The position numbers and the translations under genes are program-made. A stretch of 54,120 nt of DNA, from NCBI GenBank assembly GCA_020346185.1, contig CP070775.1:1453046-1507165 (forward strand). The letters are read 5' to 3'. The notes beneath the pieces are model-generated. The model searched no databases. It was not told where the DNA came from and saw nothing but the letters and a program-made list of their open reading frames with translations. The DNA comes from Betaproteobacteria bacterium. GTDB taxonomy: Bacteria > Pseudomonadota > Gammaproteobacteria > Burkholderiales > Eutrophovitaceae. The number at the start of each line of letters is the position of its first letter. The stretch's first letter is position 1. Of this stretch, positions 34,727 to 43,112 are shown piece by piece.

Positions 34727-36310
34727 ATGCCCGACAAACGGTTAAGCGCACTCTCACCCGCAATGCTACGCAGCCTCATGCGCGGTATAGAGAAGGAGAG
34801 CCTGCGTGTTGAACCCGATGGTAACCTCGCTGAATCGCCGCACCCGGAAGATCTGGGGTCGCCGCTGACGCATCCGCGCATCACCACCGACTTCAGCGAA
34901 GCACAACTCGAACTCATCACCGATACCCATGACAGCGTCGACGCCTGTCTTTCGGAACTGACTTCCATACACCAGGTGGTGTACCGCAACATCGATGACG
35001 AATTACTGTGGTGCGGAAGCATGCCCTGCCGCCTGCCAGAGGATGAGCACATCCCGATCGGCCAGTACGGAACATCCAATATCGGCCGGGCAAAGACCGT
35101 TTACCGGCAGGGACTGGCACATCGCTACGGCAAGCGCATGCAGACCATTTCCGGCATTCACTACAATTTTTCATTACCCGACGCGGCGTGGCCGGCATTG
35201 CAGAAGATCGACGCTTACGACGGTGATCTTCAGGACTACCGGGACCATGCTTACTTTGCATTGATTCGCAACTTCAAGCGTCACGCTTGGCTGCTTCTGT
35301 ATCTCTTCGGGGCGTCTCCCGCAGTGTGCAGCTGCTTCGTGGAGGGGCGCGTGCATCACTTGCAACCACTCGAGGCCGGCACCTATTTCTTGCCGTACGC
35401 AACCTCGCTGCGCATGGGACCACTCGGCTACCAAAGCGACGCACAATCATCGATCGCCGTTAGCTACAACAGCCTGCACAGTTACGCCCGCTCGCTCCTG
35501 ACCGCCTTGACCAAACCTTATCCGCCATACGCCGCGATCGGCATTCGCGACGGAGATCAATATCGGCAGCTGTCCACGTCGTTGCTGCAAATAGAGAACG
35601 AGTTCTACGGCACGATTCGACCCAAACGTCGTATCAATCCGGGTGAGCGACCTGTACATGCACTGAAAGATCGCGGGGTCGAATATGTCGAAGTACGCTG
35701 TGTTGACCTCAATCCTTTTTCGCCTGTGGGCATGACGGGAGACACCATCCGTTTCCTCGATGTCTTCCTGCTACATTGTTTGCTCAAGGACAGTCCCGAT
35801 GACAGCACCGACGAGATCGTTGCCAATGCGCGCAACCAACATGGCGTTGCCGAGCGCGGCCGCGATCCAAGCCTGAGACTGATCCGTGGAGTCGACTATC
35901 TCGGTGTTGGCGAATGGGGCATGGAAATCATCCGCGAATGCGAAACCATTGCCACTGCCCTGGACAAGGCAAACGGCACACGAGCGTATAGCACGGCTGT
36001 TCAAAATGCGGCTCGCGCCCTGCGCGACCCGGCCGATACGTTGTCGGCACAGATGCTGAGCAAAATGAGCGGCCAACACGGCAATTCCTATTTCGGTTTT
36101 GTCATGGCGCATTCACAACAATACCGACAGCAACTGCTCGAACAACCGCTGTCTGACCTGCTCGCCGCACGATTTGCCCGCATGGCAACCGACTCTATCG
36201 TCAAACAGCGCGAAATCGAGGCAGCCGATACCATGCCATTTGAACTATTCCGCCGCCAGTACATTTCGCAGGACATGACTGACGCAATCCTGGCGCGTCA
36301 ACAGGGCTGA
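34727..36310 (+). CDS. gshA: Glutamate-cysteine ligase, proteobacterial type
   Basis: The 527-residue enzyme has the size and sequence of gamma- and beta-proteobacterial GshA. It makes gamma-glutamylcysteine from glutamate, cysteine and ATP, the first step of glutathione synthesis. Landmarks are RGIEKESLRVEPDG (19-32), TDFSEAQLELIT, PIGQYGTSNIGRAK, TISGIHYNFSLP, and YVEVRCVDLNPFSP. The gene is alone on plus; gshB is not in the window. Other glutathione-related genes lie within about 10 kb (GST, GGCT, MAPEG relic). The ribosome binding site is weak, so control may be at translation. Confidence 0.96.
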   Translation: MPDKRLSALSPAMLRSLMRGIEKESLRVEPDGNLAESPHPEDLGSPLTHPRITTDFSEAQLELITDTHDSVDACLSELTSIHQVVYRNIDDELLWCGSMPCRLPEDEHIPIGQYGTSNIGRAKTVYRQGLAHRYGKRMQTISGIHYNFSLPDAAWPALQKIDAYDGDLQDYRDHAYFALIRNFKRHAWLLLYLFGASPAVCSCFVEGRVHHLQPLEAGTYFLPYATSLRMGPLGYQSDAQSSIAVSYNSLHSYARSLLTALTKPYPPYAAIGIRDGDQYRQLSTSLLQIENEFYGTIRPKRRINPGERPVHALKDRGVEYVEVRCVDLNPFSPVGMTGDTIRFLDVFLLHCLLKDSPDDSTDEIVANARNQHGVAERGRDPSLRLIRGVDYLGVGEWGMEIIRECETIATALDKANGTRAYSTAVQNAARALRDPADTLSAQMLSKMSGQHGNSYFGFVMAHSQQYRQQLLEQPLSDLLAARFARMATDSIVKQREIEAADTMPFELFRRQYISQDMTDAILARQQG

Positions 36311-36373
36311 CATCCAGCGAGAAACGCGCGAGAAACTTACCCGAGTGATCCAATCACATTCCCGGCCCGCGTC

Positions 36374-37153
36374 TTAGAAGGCGCTATTGTAAAGCCCTCC
36401 GTCGAGCAGAACGCTCTGGCCCGTAACGTACCCTGCATGCACGCTGCAAAGGAAGGCGCAGACTTGACCAAACTCCTCCGGAGAGCCGAAACGTTTGGCG
36501 GGAACCTGCGCGGCACGTTCTGCAGCAACCTCCTGTTCGGACATCTTGTTGGCTTCAGCCCACGCTGCAACGCCGCCGCGCAAGCGGTCGGTATCGAAAT
36601 ATCCGGGGAGAATGTTATTGATAGTGACGTTATGGCCGGCAACAGTGCGCGCAACACCGGCAAGAAACGCGGTCAGTCCGGCACGTGCACCGCTGGAAAG
36701 ATCAAGACCCGCCACAGGCATCTTCACACTCATCGAGGTGATGTTGACGATGCGCCCGAAACGCTGATCGATCATGTGATCGATGACTTTCTGGATCAAT
36801 TCGATCGGCGTGACCATGTTCATGGTGACACCCTCGAGCATTGAAGTACGATCCAATTCCCGGAAATCCCTGAACGGCGGGCCACCGTTGTTATTGACCA
36901 GAATATCCGGCTGGGGGCACGCAGCCAGAACTGCCGCCTGTCCTTCTGCACTGCTGATATCGGCGATCACGGGTGTCACCGACACGCCAGTCGATTTGCT
37001 GATTTCTTCGGCCGTCGCATTGAGAGCGGCTTCGTCACGGCCGTTCAGAACCAATGATACGCCGTTCTGGGCCAGCGCCATTGCACATCCCTTACCGAGG
37101 CCGCGACTCGAAGCACAAACAATGGCTTTGCGCCCTTTGATACCCAGGTCCAT
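36374..37153 (-). CDS. SDR family protein with altered active site
   Basis: The 259-residue protein has the SDR nucleotide fold: KAIVCASSRGLGKGCAMALA (cofactor loop), the central NNGGP element, and MVTPIELIQKVIDHM. The usual YxxxK is replaced: the stretch reads GLDLSSGARAGLTAF, with Ser where Tyr is expected and Arg for Lys. This signature is seen in a known SDR subgroup annotated as reductases, so catalysis is uncertain. GGAG stands about nine bases before the ATG. The gene is isolated, facing the end of gshA. A C-terminal SVLLDGGLYNSAF is family-typical. Confidence 0.86.
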   Translation of the reverse strand: MDLGIKGRKAIVCASSRGLGKGCAMALAQNGVSLVLNGRDEAALNATAEEISKSTGVSVTPVIADISSAEGQAAVLAACPQPDILVNNNGGPPFRDFRELDRTSMLEGVTMNMVTPIELIQKVIDHMIDQRFGRIVNITSMSVKMPVAGLDLSSGARAGLTAFLAGVARTVAGHNVTINNILPGYFDTDRLRGGVAAWAEANKMSEQEVAAERAAQVPAKRFGSPEEFGQVCAFLCSVHAGYVTGQSVLLDGGLYNSAF

Positions 37154-37253
37154 TATCTTTTTCTCCTATTGAAGTCAGGTAACGGCGGCTGAAAGCCGCA
37201 GTGCGTTTGGCCGCTTGCTGCTAGCCAGGCGAGCGTTGGATTGGCCGCGTCAG

Positions 37254-37763
37254 TCAGATAGACGAGCTGCCAAAGAAAAATGCGTCAAGCCATTCCTGAG
37301 CGCGCTTTTCTGCTTCGGCAACTGCATCGGGACTCATACGGCGGGCAATGAGATCGCGCTGAAACTGCGCCTTGGGATCAAAATTGAGAGCTGAGGCAAG
37401 ATTAAACCACTTGTGCGCTTCAACATCGTCGCGCGCCACGCCATCGCCGTCACGGTACAACATTGCCAGACTATACATAGCATAAACATAGCCGTTCTCG
37501 GCCGAGCGGCGAAACCAGTAAGCAGCGCGCTTCTTATCCGGTTCGCCGAGGTCGCCGTCGCGATACAGCACGCCCAGCCCGTTCTGGGCACGCACATGCT
37601 CTTTCTGTGCCGCTTGCTGCCACCACTGCATGGCCTTGGCGTAATCGCGTGACACGAAAGCGTCGTAGCCACGGTCGAATTCTTCATCCCCGGCAGCCGC
37701 CCACGCGTGCATAGCGGTAGTCGCAAGAAAAAATGCTAATACAAACTGTCGAAGCACGCTCAT
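37254..37763 (-). CDS. Exported Sel1-repeat (tetratricopeptide-like) protein
   Basis: The 169-residue protein has a signal peptide (about residues 1-22) and three Sel1-type repeats. The segments are FDRGYDAFVSRDYAKAMQWW, AQNGLGVLYRDGDLGEPDKK and AMYSLAMLYRDGDGVARDDV, followed by EAHKWFNLASAL. Sel1 repeats fold as helical hairpins for protein-protein contact. The exported form suggests a periplasmic role in envelope or secretion assembly, but no partner is indicated. It stands alone on minus between an SDR gene and the queuosine genes. Confidence 0.88.
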   Translation of the reverse strand: MSVLRQFVLAFFLATTAMHAWAAAGDEEFDRGYDAFVSRDYAKAMQWWQQAAQKEHVRAQNGLGVLYRDGDLGEPDKKRAAYWFRRSAENGYVYAMYSLAMLYRDGDGVARDDVEAHKWFNLASALNFDPKAQFQRDLIARRMSPDAVAEAEKRAQEWLDAFFFGSSSI

Positions 37764-37864
37764 GTCAAAACAATACCAGACTCGAAGTTTATCGTGGTCG
37801 AACCAACCTGCCCCCGCTTGAACATCGAAAGAATCACCAAGGACAAGACGGCGTCTGGTCTCAT

Positions 37865-38500
37865 CTACGGAATTCCCACCAGCTTATGCGTCTGCAAACC
37901 CAGTCTCCACCGTGGATGCCGCTTGCAGTACTCGATCGCTTGCTGTGTATTGAGCTCCAGCTGCGGCCCGTCCATCGGTTGCAGAAAAAAATGGTCGAAG
38001 TCGAGATTTTCGAAACGCCCCGGCATGGCATTGAGTTGCGGATACACCAGCTTCAACTCGTTGCCATTGTAGAGTACCAGCCCTGCCTGCGCCTTGGGGC
38101 TAACGCAGATCCAATCCAAGCCGCACGGTGCCGGCAGGGTACCATTAGTTTCCACAGCCACTTCGAAGTTCTCCGCATGAAAGGCCTCGACCAGGGCTTC
38201 ATCGAGTTGCAATAATGGTTCGCCACCGGTGCAGACGACGAGCTTTGTGCCATTGGTTTCGCTTGGCCAGAGTTCGGAGACGCGGAGCACTAGATCTCGC
38301 GGCGTAGCGAATTTGCCACCACCGGGACCGTCGGTACCGGTAAAGTCGGTATCGCAGAACGCACACACCGCTCGTGCGCGATCCTCTTCCTTGCCACTCC
38401 ACAGATTGCAACCGGTAAAGCGGCAGAACACCGCCGCGCGCCCGGTCTGCGCGCCTTCACCTTGCAGTGTGTAGTAGATTTCCTTGACGCTGTAAGTCAT
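37865..38500 (-). CDS. queE: 7-carboxy-7-deazaguanine synthase
   Basis: The 211-residue radical SAM enzyme matches QueE. It makes CDG from 6-carboxytetrahydropterin in the preQ0/queuosine pathway. The iron-sulfur cluster cysteines have the proteobacterial-like CX14CX2C spacing: Cys31, Cys46 and Cys49 (FTGCNLWSG...CAFCDTDF). The SAM-binding region follows, with VVCTGGEPLLQLDEALV. I placed the start at MTYSVKEIYYTLQGEG (38500), because QueE proteins begin so. The 6-PTPS/QueD-like gene ends four bases upstream, so both enzymes of the pathway step are transcribed together. queC and queF are not in the window. Confidence 0.95.
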   Translation of the reverse strand: MTYSVKEIYYTLQGEGAQTGRAAVFCRFTGCNLWSGKEEDRARAVCAFCDTDFTGTDGPGGGKFATPRDLVLRVSELWPSETNGTKLVVCTGGEPLLQLDEALVEAFHAENFEVAVETNGTLPAPCGLDWICVSPKAQAGLVLYNGNELKLVYPQLNAMPGRFENLDFDHFFLQPMDGPQLELNTQQAIEYCKRHPRWRLGLQTHKLVGIP

Positions 38501-38504
38501 TTCA

Positions 38505-39602
38505 TCAAACCGGCAATGCTGGTGCGAGCTCTCCCCATGAAACAACCACACCGCAGCCCCTTGTTTCGTAGAGATCCACGCGATCGAGCTGCGGCAGTTC
38601 CGGCGCGACTTCGCTGCGTATCCAGCGTGCAAGACTCAGCGTGTCATTGTCATCGACGCCTGGCAATTCAGTGAGCGGGCGATGATCGAGCCGCTCAAAA
38701 ACCGGCGCAAACAGTTCTTTAACGTCACCATAATCAATTGTCCAGCCCATCAACTGATCCAGCGGCGCGTGCACGTGTAAGCGCAACAAGAACGTGTGGC
38801 CATGCAACCGCCTGCGCCGATCACCGGACGGCGCGCGCTTCAATTGCACGGCACTGTCCAACGTGAACTCTTTCCAGATGCGATAATGAACCCCGTCGAA
38901 GTGGGCGCCACTAGTGGCGGTTTCGTAAACAGTTACCCACGACAATTGTGGCAACTGCGGCTTGAGACGTTGCCAGATCCAGCTCGAAACCAGCTCGCTG
39001 GTCGGATTCTCCAGGCCGGGCAAATCGTTCAGGCAAACGTGATCGAGTTGTTCGTGCAATGGTGACCAAAGCGCATCCATGTGATCGTAGTCGATACCGA
39101 TTTCGAGTTGGTCCAGATCCATGTCGGCGTGGACAATGGCCTCGAATCCGTGACCGTGCATGCGTCCGCACTTGTGCCCGACACCAACGTTCGGTAACCG
39201 GTGCGCCGATTCGAACCGGTAACGTCGCCAGATATGTGCGTGCTCACTCTGGTCGAGATCTACACCTGCGTGCGGCGTGCTCTGAACACCGACGTTGTCG
39301 ATGCCCGGCACGTTGAGACGCGATCGCACCCAGCGTGCAATGTTCTCATCAGTTGGTTGCGCAATTTCCCGGTTAAGCTCGTTGTAGTCGAGCGGTGCGA
39401 GGACTTCGCCAAGCCGGGTGCGCAAGGTCTCGACTTCCGCTCCAGGAAAACTCGCCCACCCTTCGGGCAATGCACAGCGAACATCGGCCAGGTATCCGTG
39501 CCCGTGCAGCCGAGCCGAGCGGTGTTCCTCAGGGAGCAACCCCACTCTGCAGGCAGCCTCAAATCCGGCCGCCGCAGTAAACAAAATGCTCTCTTTTCTC
39601 AT
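38505..39602 (-). CDS. Triple-domain 6-pyruvoyl-tetrahydropterin synthase / QueD homologue
   Basis: The 365-residue protein holds three 6-PTPS domains, about 1-120, 124-245 and 248-365. Each has a HGH motif (33-35, 149-151, 267-269). Only the middle one has all known elements: SAHRL (His134), KCGRMHGH (Cys145, His149, His151), LDH (186-188), PTSE (200-203) and Glu227. The first lacks the first zinc His and the Cys, and has LDYNELN in place of LDHxxLN. The third has Val for the first His and Arg for the Cys, but keeps LDH and YET. QueD normally is one ~120-residue domain making 6-carboxytetrahydropterin. The queE gene four bases downstream supports that role. Confidence 0.88.
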   Translation of the reverse strand: MRKESILFTAAAGFEAACRVGLLPEEHRSARLHGHGYLADVRCALPEGWASFPGAEVETLRTRLGEVLAPLDYNELNREIAQPTDENIARWVRSRLNVPGIDNVGVQSTPHAGVDLDQSEHAHIWRRYRFESAHRLPNVGVGHKCGRMHGHGFEAIVHADMDLDQLEIGIDYDHMDALWSPLHEQLDHVCLNDLPGLENPTSELVSSWIWQRLKPQLPQLSWVTVYETATSGAHFDGVHYRIWKEFTLDSAVQLKRAPSGDRRRRLHGHTFLLRLHVHAPLDQLMGWTIDYGDVKELFAPVFERLDHRPLTELPGVDDNDTLSLARWIRSEVAPELPQLDRVDLYETRGCGVVVSWGELAPALPV

Positions 39603-39669
39603 GTGGCTTTAATTTGATGCCCTTGCGCTGTAAAGCAAGCGCCTCGCGCCGGCGGCTTCGATGCACCGA

Positions 39670-41295
39670 TCACGGCATCCAGGGCACCATCTCAGCCGCG
39701 CCAGCCGCCGCGAAAGGAACCTCGATCAGCCAAATCCCGCCTGTCTGGTGAGCACGCTTGACCGCGTCGCCGACCTGGGTAGCCTCAACACGAACGCTGC
39801 TCACGCCAAACGCCTCGCCAAATTTGACGAAATCCGGATTGGCAAGTTCAGCGCCAATATGGCGACCACCAAACATGCGGTCTTGATATTTGCGGATCGC
39901 ACCGAACGCGTTGTCATTGAACACCAGCGCTATCAGATCGAGATTCAGTGCGCGTGCTGTGGCAAGTTCCTGCGCGGTGAACATGAAACCACCATCGCCA
40001 GAGATCGAAACGACCGGTTGGCCAGGACAGGCCAGCTTGGCACCGATCGCCGCCGGCAGCGAATAACCAAGCGTGCCGTAGGTTCCCGGGTGTATCAGAG
40101 TTCGTGGCAAATACGTTTCCATGCACAACGGCATCCAGTAGCCGACCAGGGTCAGATCATCGACAAAGATGGTATCCTCCGGCACCGCCGCCCGCAGACT
40201 CTCGATTAGCGGCAGCACCGGAACGGCACGTTCCACGAGCTTGGCGCGTTTGTTTTCACGGAAGCCGGCGATATCAAACCAGCTCGCCGCTGCCTCATCC
40301 TTTCCCAATGCATCGACCAGGGCGCCGAGCACCAGTGCCGCATCGCCAACAATGCCAACCTCCACGGGGCGACGCTGCCCAACGATCAACGGGTCGATAT
40401 CGATTTGCACAATACGTTGCGGAAAGCGCGCGCCAACGGTGGCGTCCGATACCACATCGATACGCGAGCCAACCACCAACGCCAGGTCGGCCTGCTCGAG
40501 CAAGTCGTCATACAAATCCAGGCGGCCCCATCCGTCGCCGAGGGCGAGGGGATGACGATCCGAAATCGCACCACGCCCGAAGACACTGGTTACCACTGGT
40601 GCACCCAGCGCTTCTGCGAGCCGCGCCAAATGCGGCGCGGCCGCTGAACTGTCGGCACCGCCGCCAGCAAAGATAAATGGCCGTTTGGCAGAGCGCAACG
40701 CAGCGGCAGCACGGGCGATCGAGTCAGGGTTTCCCACTGGCCGGTCGTCCTGGACCTTTTTCTGTAGCGTCACGTCCGACTCGCCAGTCTGCACGTCAAG
40801 CGGCATTTCGATGTAGGCTGGACGCGGGCGTTGCGAGCGCATGATGCGCATTGCCTCACGTACTACGACAGGAACATCCGCCGGCGTTGATACCCGTGCC
40901 GTGTAACCGCAAACCGATCCGGCGACATTGAGTGAGTCGTTCAGCTCGTGGAAATGAGCGCCTTCGCGCTCCAGTTGCACGAGCGCGTTCTGTCCACCAA
41001 ACACCAGCATCGGAGCCGACTCGGAGTAAGCCATACCCATGCCAGTGAGCGCATTGGTCAGACCTGGACCCGGGACCACAAAACATCCGGCCACTTTTCC
41101 GGAGGCGCGCGCATAGCCGGCGGCCATGAGCGATGCCCCCTGTTCATGGCGAACCGTCACCATGGTTAGCGCCGGATCCTGGTAGGCACCGTCGTACAGC
41201 GGGGTATTATGCGTGCCGACGATACCGAATATGTGTTCGATGCCTTCCGCTTTCAATGCGGCGACAACCGCCTGGCCGCCAGTCATACGTGTCAT
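39670..41295 (-). CDS. Thiamine-diphosphate-dependent enzyme (acetolactate synthase-like)
   Basis: The 541-residue protein has the three-domain layout of the POX/AHAS family. The catalytic Glu51 (TVRHEQGASLMAAGYAR) is present, the middle domain is a FAD-like fold with PFIFAGGGAD, and the C-terminal TPP motif is GDGGFMFTAQEL...NDNAFGAI. Similar enzymes act as acetolactate synthase, glyoxylate carboligase, benzoylformate or oxalyl-CoA decarboxylase. None of these can be chosen from sequence alone. There is no small regulatory subunit gene nearby. GGAGG stands six bases before the ATG at 41295. Its promoter region is interrupted by the terminal-inverted-repeat element at 41327. Confidence 0.88.
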   Translation of the reverse strand: MTRMTGGQAVVAALKAEGIEHIFGIVGTHNTPLYDGAYQDPALTMVTVRHEQGASLMAAGYARASGKVAGCFVVPGPGLTNALTGMGMAYSESAPMLVFGGQNALVQLEREGAHFHELNDSLNVAGSVCGYTARVSTPADVPVVVREAMRIMRSQRPRPAYIEMPLDVQTGESDVTLQKKVQDDRPVGNPDSIARAAAALRSAKRPFIFAGGGADSSAAAPHLARLAEALGAPVVTSVFGRGAISDRHPLALGDGWGRLDLYDDLLEQADLALVVGSRIDVVSDATVGARFPQRIVQIDIDPLIVGQRRPVEVGIVGDAALVLGALVDALGKDEAAASWFDIAGFRENKRAKLVERAVPVLPLIESLRAAVPEDTIFVDDLTLVGYWMPLCMETYLPRTLIHPGTYGTLGYSLPAAIGAKLACPGQPVVSISGDGGFMFTAQELATARALNLDLIALVFNDNAFGAIRKYQDRMFGGRHIGAELANPDFVKFGEAFGVSSVRVEATQVGDAVKRAHQTGGIWLIEVPFAAAGAAEMVPWMP

Positions 41296-41326
41296 GTTTC
41301 CTCCCATCCCCCAGCGGGTTGCGAAG

Positions 41327-41688
41327 CTAGTGTGCTGTCCCGCAAATACCTTACCGATTTCGATAACGGTATGCTAAGTGCACTGTCAATACAGTTGCCG
41401 AAACTGCCTATGAAAGTCCGACGAAATCCGCGCCAGGCAAGGCGCGAGCCGGGACAGGGTACGCTCGCGTACGGCGGAGCAGGTTCCGCGCGCCCAAGCG
41501 CGTGGATGCGACCCGGAAGCGGGATGCCTGGCGCCGAGAACGCGTTCGTATGCGCGCCTGCGCCGTCGCATCCCCATGAATGGGGTCCCTGCTCTGCGCT
41601 TCGGCGCGCACCCGGTAAGGCGAGCAACGCTGCATGGCGTGGATTGTCGTCGCGACTTTCGAAGGTTATTTGCGGGACAGCACACTAG
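41327..41688. mobile_element. MITE-like element with 22-bp terminal inverted repeats
   Basis: The ends 41327-41348 and 41667-41688 are perfect 22-base inverted copies. The inner 18 bases read TGTGCTGTCCCGCAAATA, and the outer four are CTAG, which could be a 4-bp target duplication. The 362-bp body has no credible gene. It is rich in hairpins: GTACGC-TC-GCGTAC (41459-41472), CCCCAT-GA-ATGGGG (41572-41585), GCGC-TTCG-GCGC (41596-41607), and the long-range pairs 41430-41439 with 41525-41534 and 41504-41512 with 41565-41573. The location between divergent genes (41295 and 41774) places it in both promoter regions. No transposase gene is in the window, so it is presumed non-autonomous. Confidence 0.8.
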
Positions 41689-41773
41689 TAGTTTACCCAC
41701 CCCGGCGGGCGGGTGTTGGCACTTTACGCTAGCATCAGCGAATTTGATGACCACGAGACATGGGGAATTCGAC

Positions 41774-42568
41774 ATGGACATGCAACTAATCGACCGCCGC
41801 GCCCTGATAACCGGATCGACCTCCGGGATCGGCTACGCCATTGCCCGCGCCCTGGCGGCCGAGGGCGCTCACGTCACTTTAACCGGTCGCACCCAACAAC
41901 GTGTCGACGACGCGTTGGCGAAACTCAGGCTGGAGATCCCCCGTGCAAAAGCCGCCGGCGTTGCCGCTGATTGTGCCACCGCTGCCGGCGCCAGGACGGT
42001 CTTCGACAACGTCCCGGATACCGAGATTCTCGTCAACAACCTCGGTATCTATGAACGCAAACCTTTCTTCGAGATACCCGACGAGGACTGGGAACGCATG
42101 TTCGAGGTCAATGTAATGAGCGGCGTGCGCTTCACCCGCTTCTACACACCGAAGATGGTCGAACGCCAGTGGGGGCGTGTGATATTCGTATCGAGTGAGT
42201 CAGGCCTGAACATTCCGCCTGAAATGATTCACTACGGCTTCAGCAAAACCGCCCAGTTGAGCATTTCGCGCGGGTTGGCAATGGCGTTGAGCGGTACCGG
42301 TGTGACCGTGAACTCCCTATTGCCGGGTCCGACACGAACCGCCACGACGGAAAAAATGCGCAAGGAACGCGCAGCAGAGGCCGGCATTTCGTTACAGCAA
42401 CTGGAAGACGAGTTCTTCGAGCGATTCCGCCCGAGTTCCATTATCAGACGTTTTGCCGACGTTGATGAAGTCGCGCCACTGGCCGTTTATCTTTGCAGCC
42501 CGCTGTCAGCGATCACAACTGGCGCAGCATTGCGCGTCGAAGGCGGAATCGTGAATCAGATAACCTGA
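41774..42568 (+). CDS. SDR family oxidoreductase
   Basis: The 264-residue protein is a classical SDR with TGSTSGIG (13-20), NNLG (about 92-95), and an intact catalytic Tyr154 and Lys158 in YGFSK preceded by SSESG (Ser). The sequence fits a 3-oxoacyl or sugar/secondary-alcohol dehydrogenase. The substrate is not fixed. I start at 41774 (MDMQLIDRRALITG) because GGGGA lies eight bases upstream; earlier in-frame Met codons lie inside the inserted element. The gene diverges from the ThDP enzyme gene. Confidence 0.92.
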   Translation: MDMQLIDRRALITGSTSGIGYAIARALAAEGAHVTLTGRTQQRVDDALAKLRLEIPRAKAAGVAADCATAAGARTVFDNVPDTEILVNNLGIYERKPFFEIPDEDWERMFEVNVMSGVRFTRFYTPKMVERQWGRVIFVSSESGLNIPPEMIHYGFSKTAQLSISRGLAMALSGTGVTVNSLLPGPTRTATTEKMRKERAAEAGISLQQLEDEFFERFRPSSIIRRFADVDEVAPLAVYLCSPLSAITTGAALRVEGGIVNQIT

Positions 42569-42647
42569 CGGGTGGCTAAGCTGGCGTGCCGCCCGGCCGT
42601 GCGGCGCGATCTACTGCAAGCCGTCGTTCGCGCGACGCATGCGTCCC

Positions 42648-43015
42648 CTATCGCAACACCGCCAGATGCAGGCACAGCAGTGCTTCGATAACCAGTACAC
42701 CACAGGTCAGCAAGGTTCCCCAGAACCGGCCAAAATCGAACTGCTGCTTGAACGACAGTGCGTAGCCGTGCAACAGCCGTCCCGCCAGCAGTGCCAGGCC
42801 GAGCCCGTGAAGAACGAGCAGCGAAGTGCCGCCGAGTTCAAGAATCGCGAGCATGATCAGCGCCAGCAGCACATACTCGGCGAAATTTGCATGCCCGGAT
42901 CAGCACCGTCGCCGAGAAAGATACCAGCACGCCGGCGGCCGACCACGCGATAGCTCAGCATCAGGAACCACAGCGCCAGCGATCCCGCATATAGCGCCGT
43001 TACAGTCAATGGCAT
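42648..43015 (-). pseudogene. Broken MAPEG family gene
   Basis: From ATG 43015 the frame reads MPLTVTALYAGSLALWFLML then ...GIFLGDGADPG, and continues to a stop near 42860. The rest of the family pattern, HANFAEYVLLALIMLAILEL to FGRFWGTLLTCGVL, lies in another frame (from about 42893 to the stop at 42648). Intact MAPEG proteins have about eight residues between GDGGDP and the HANFAEY block. Here they are missing, so an out-of-frame deletion of about 20 bases is likely. MAPEG proteins are membrane glutathione-transferase or eicosanoid-type enzymes with four helices. The gene sits beside a double GGCT gene. Confidence 0.72.
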
Positions 43016-43112
43016 TGGTTGCACTTACGGTGTCTTCTCGGTCTATTGCTACTAACGGGTCCGTTTCCGCCTGGGTCGTTTCCCTCAGAGCCGGTCGTGC
43101 GATGTTCGCCGC

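Noticed and set aside
39208..39222. tRNA T-loop-like GATTCGAACCGG
   Set aside because: It lies inside the triple 6-PTPS coding region and no cloverleaf arms surround it.
41209..41688. Open frames on both strands inside the inverted-repeat element
   Set aside because: They end at or within the repeats, lack ribosome binding sites, and are explained by GC-rich hairpins.
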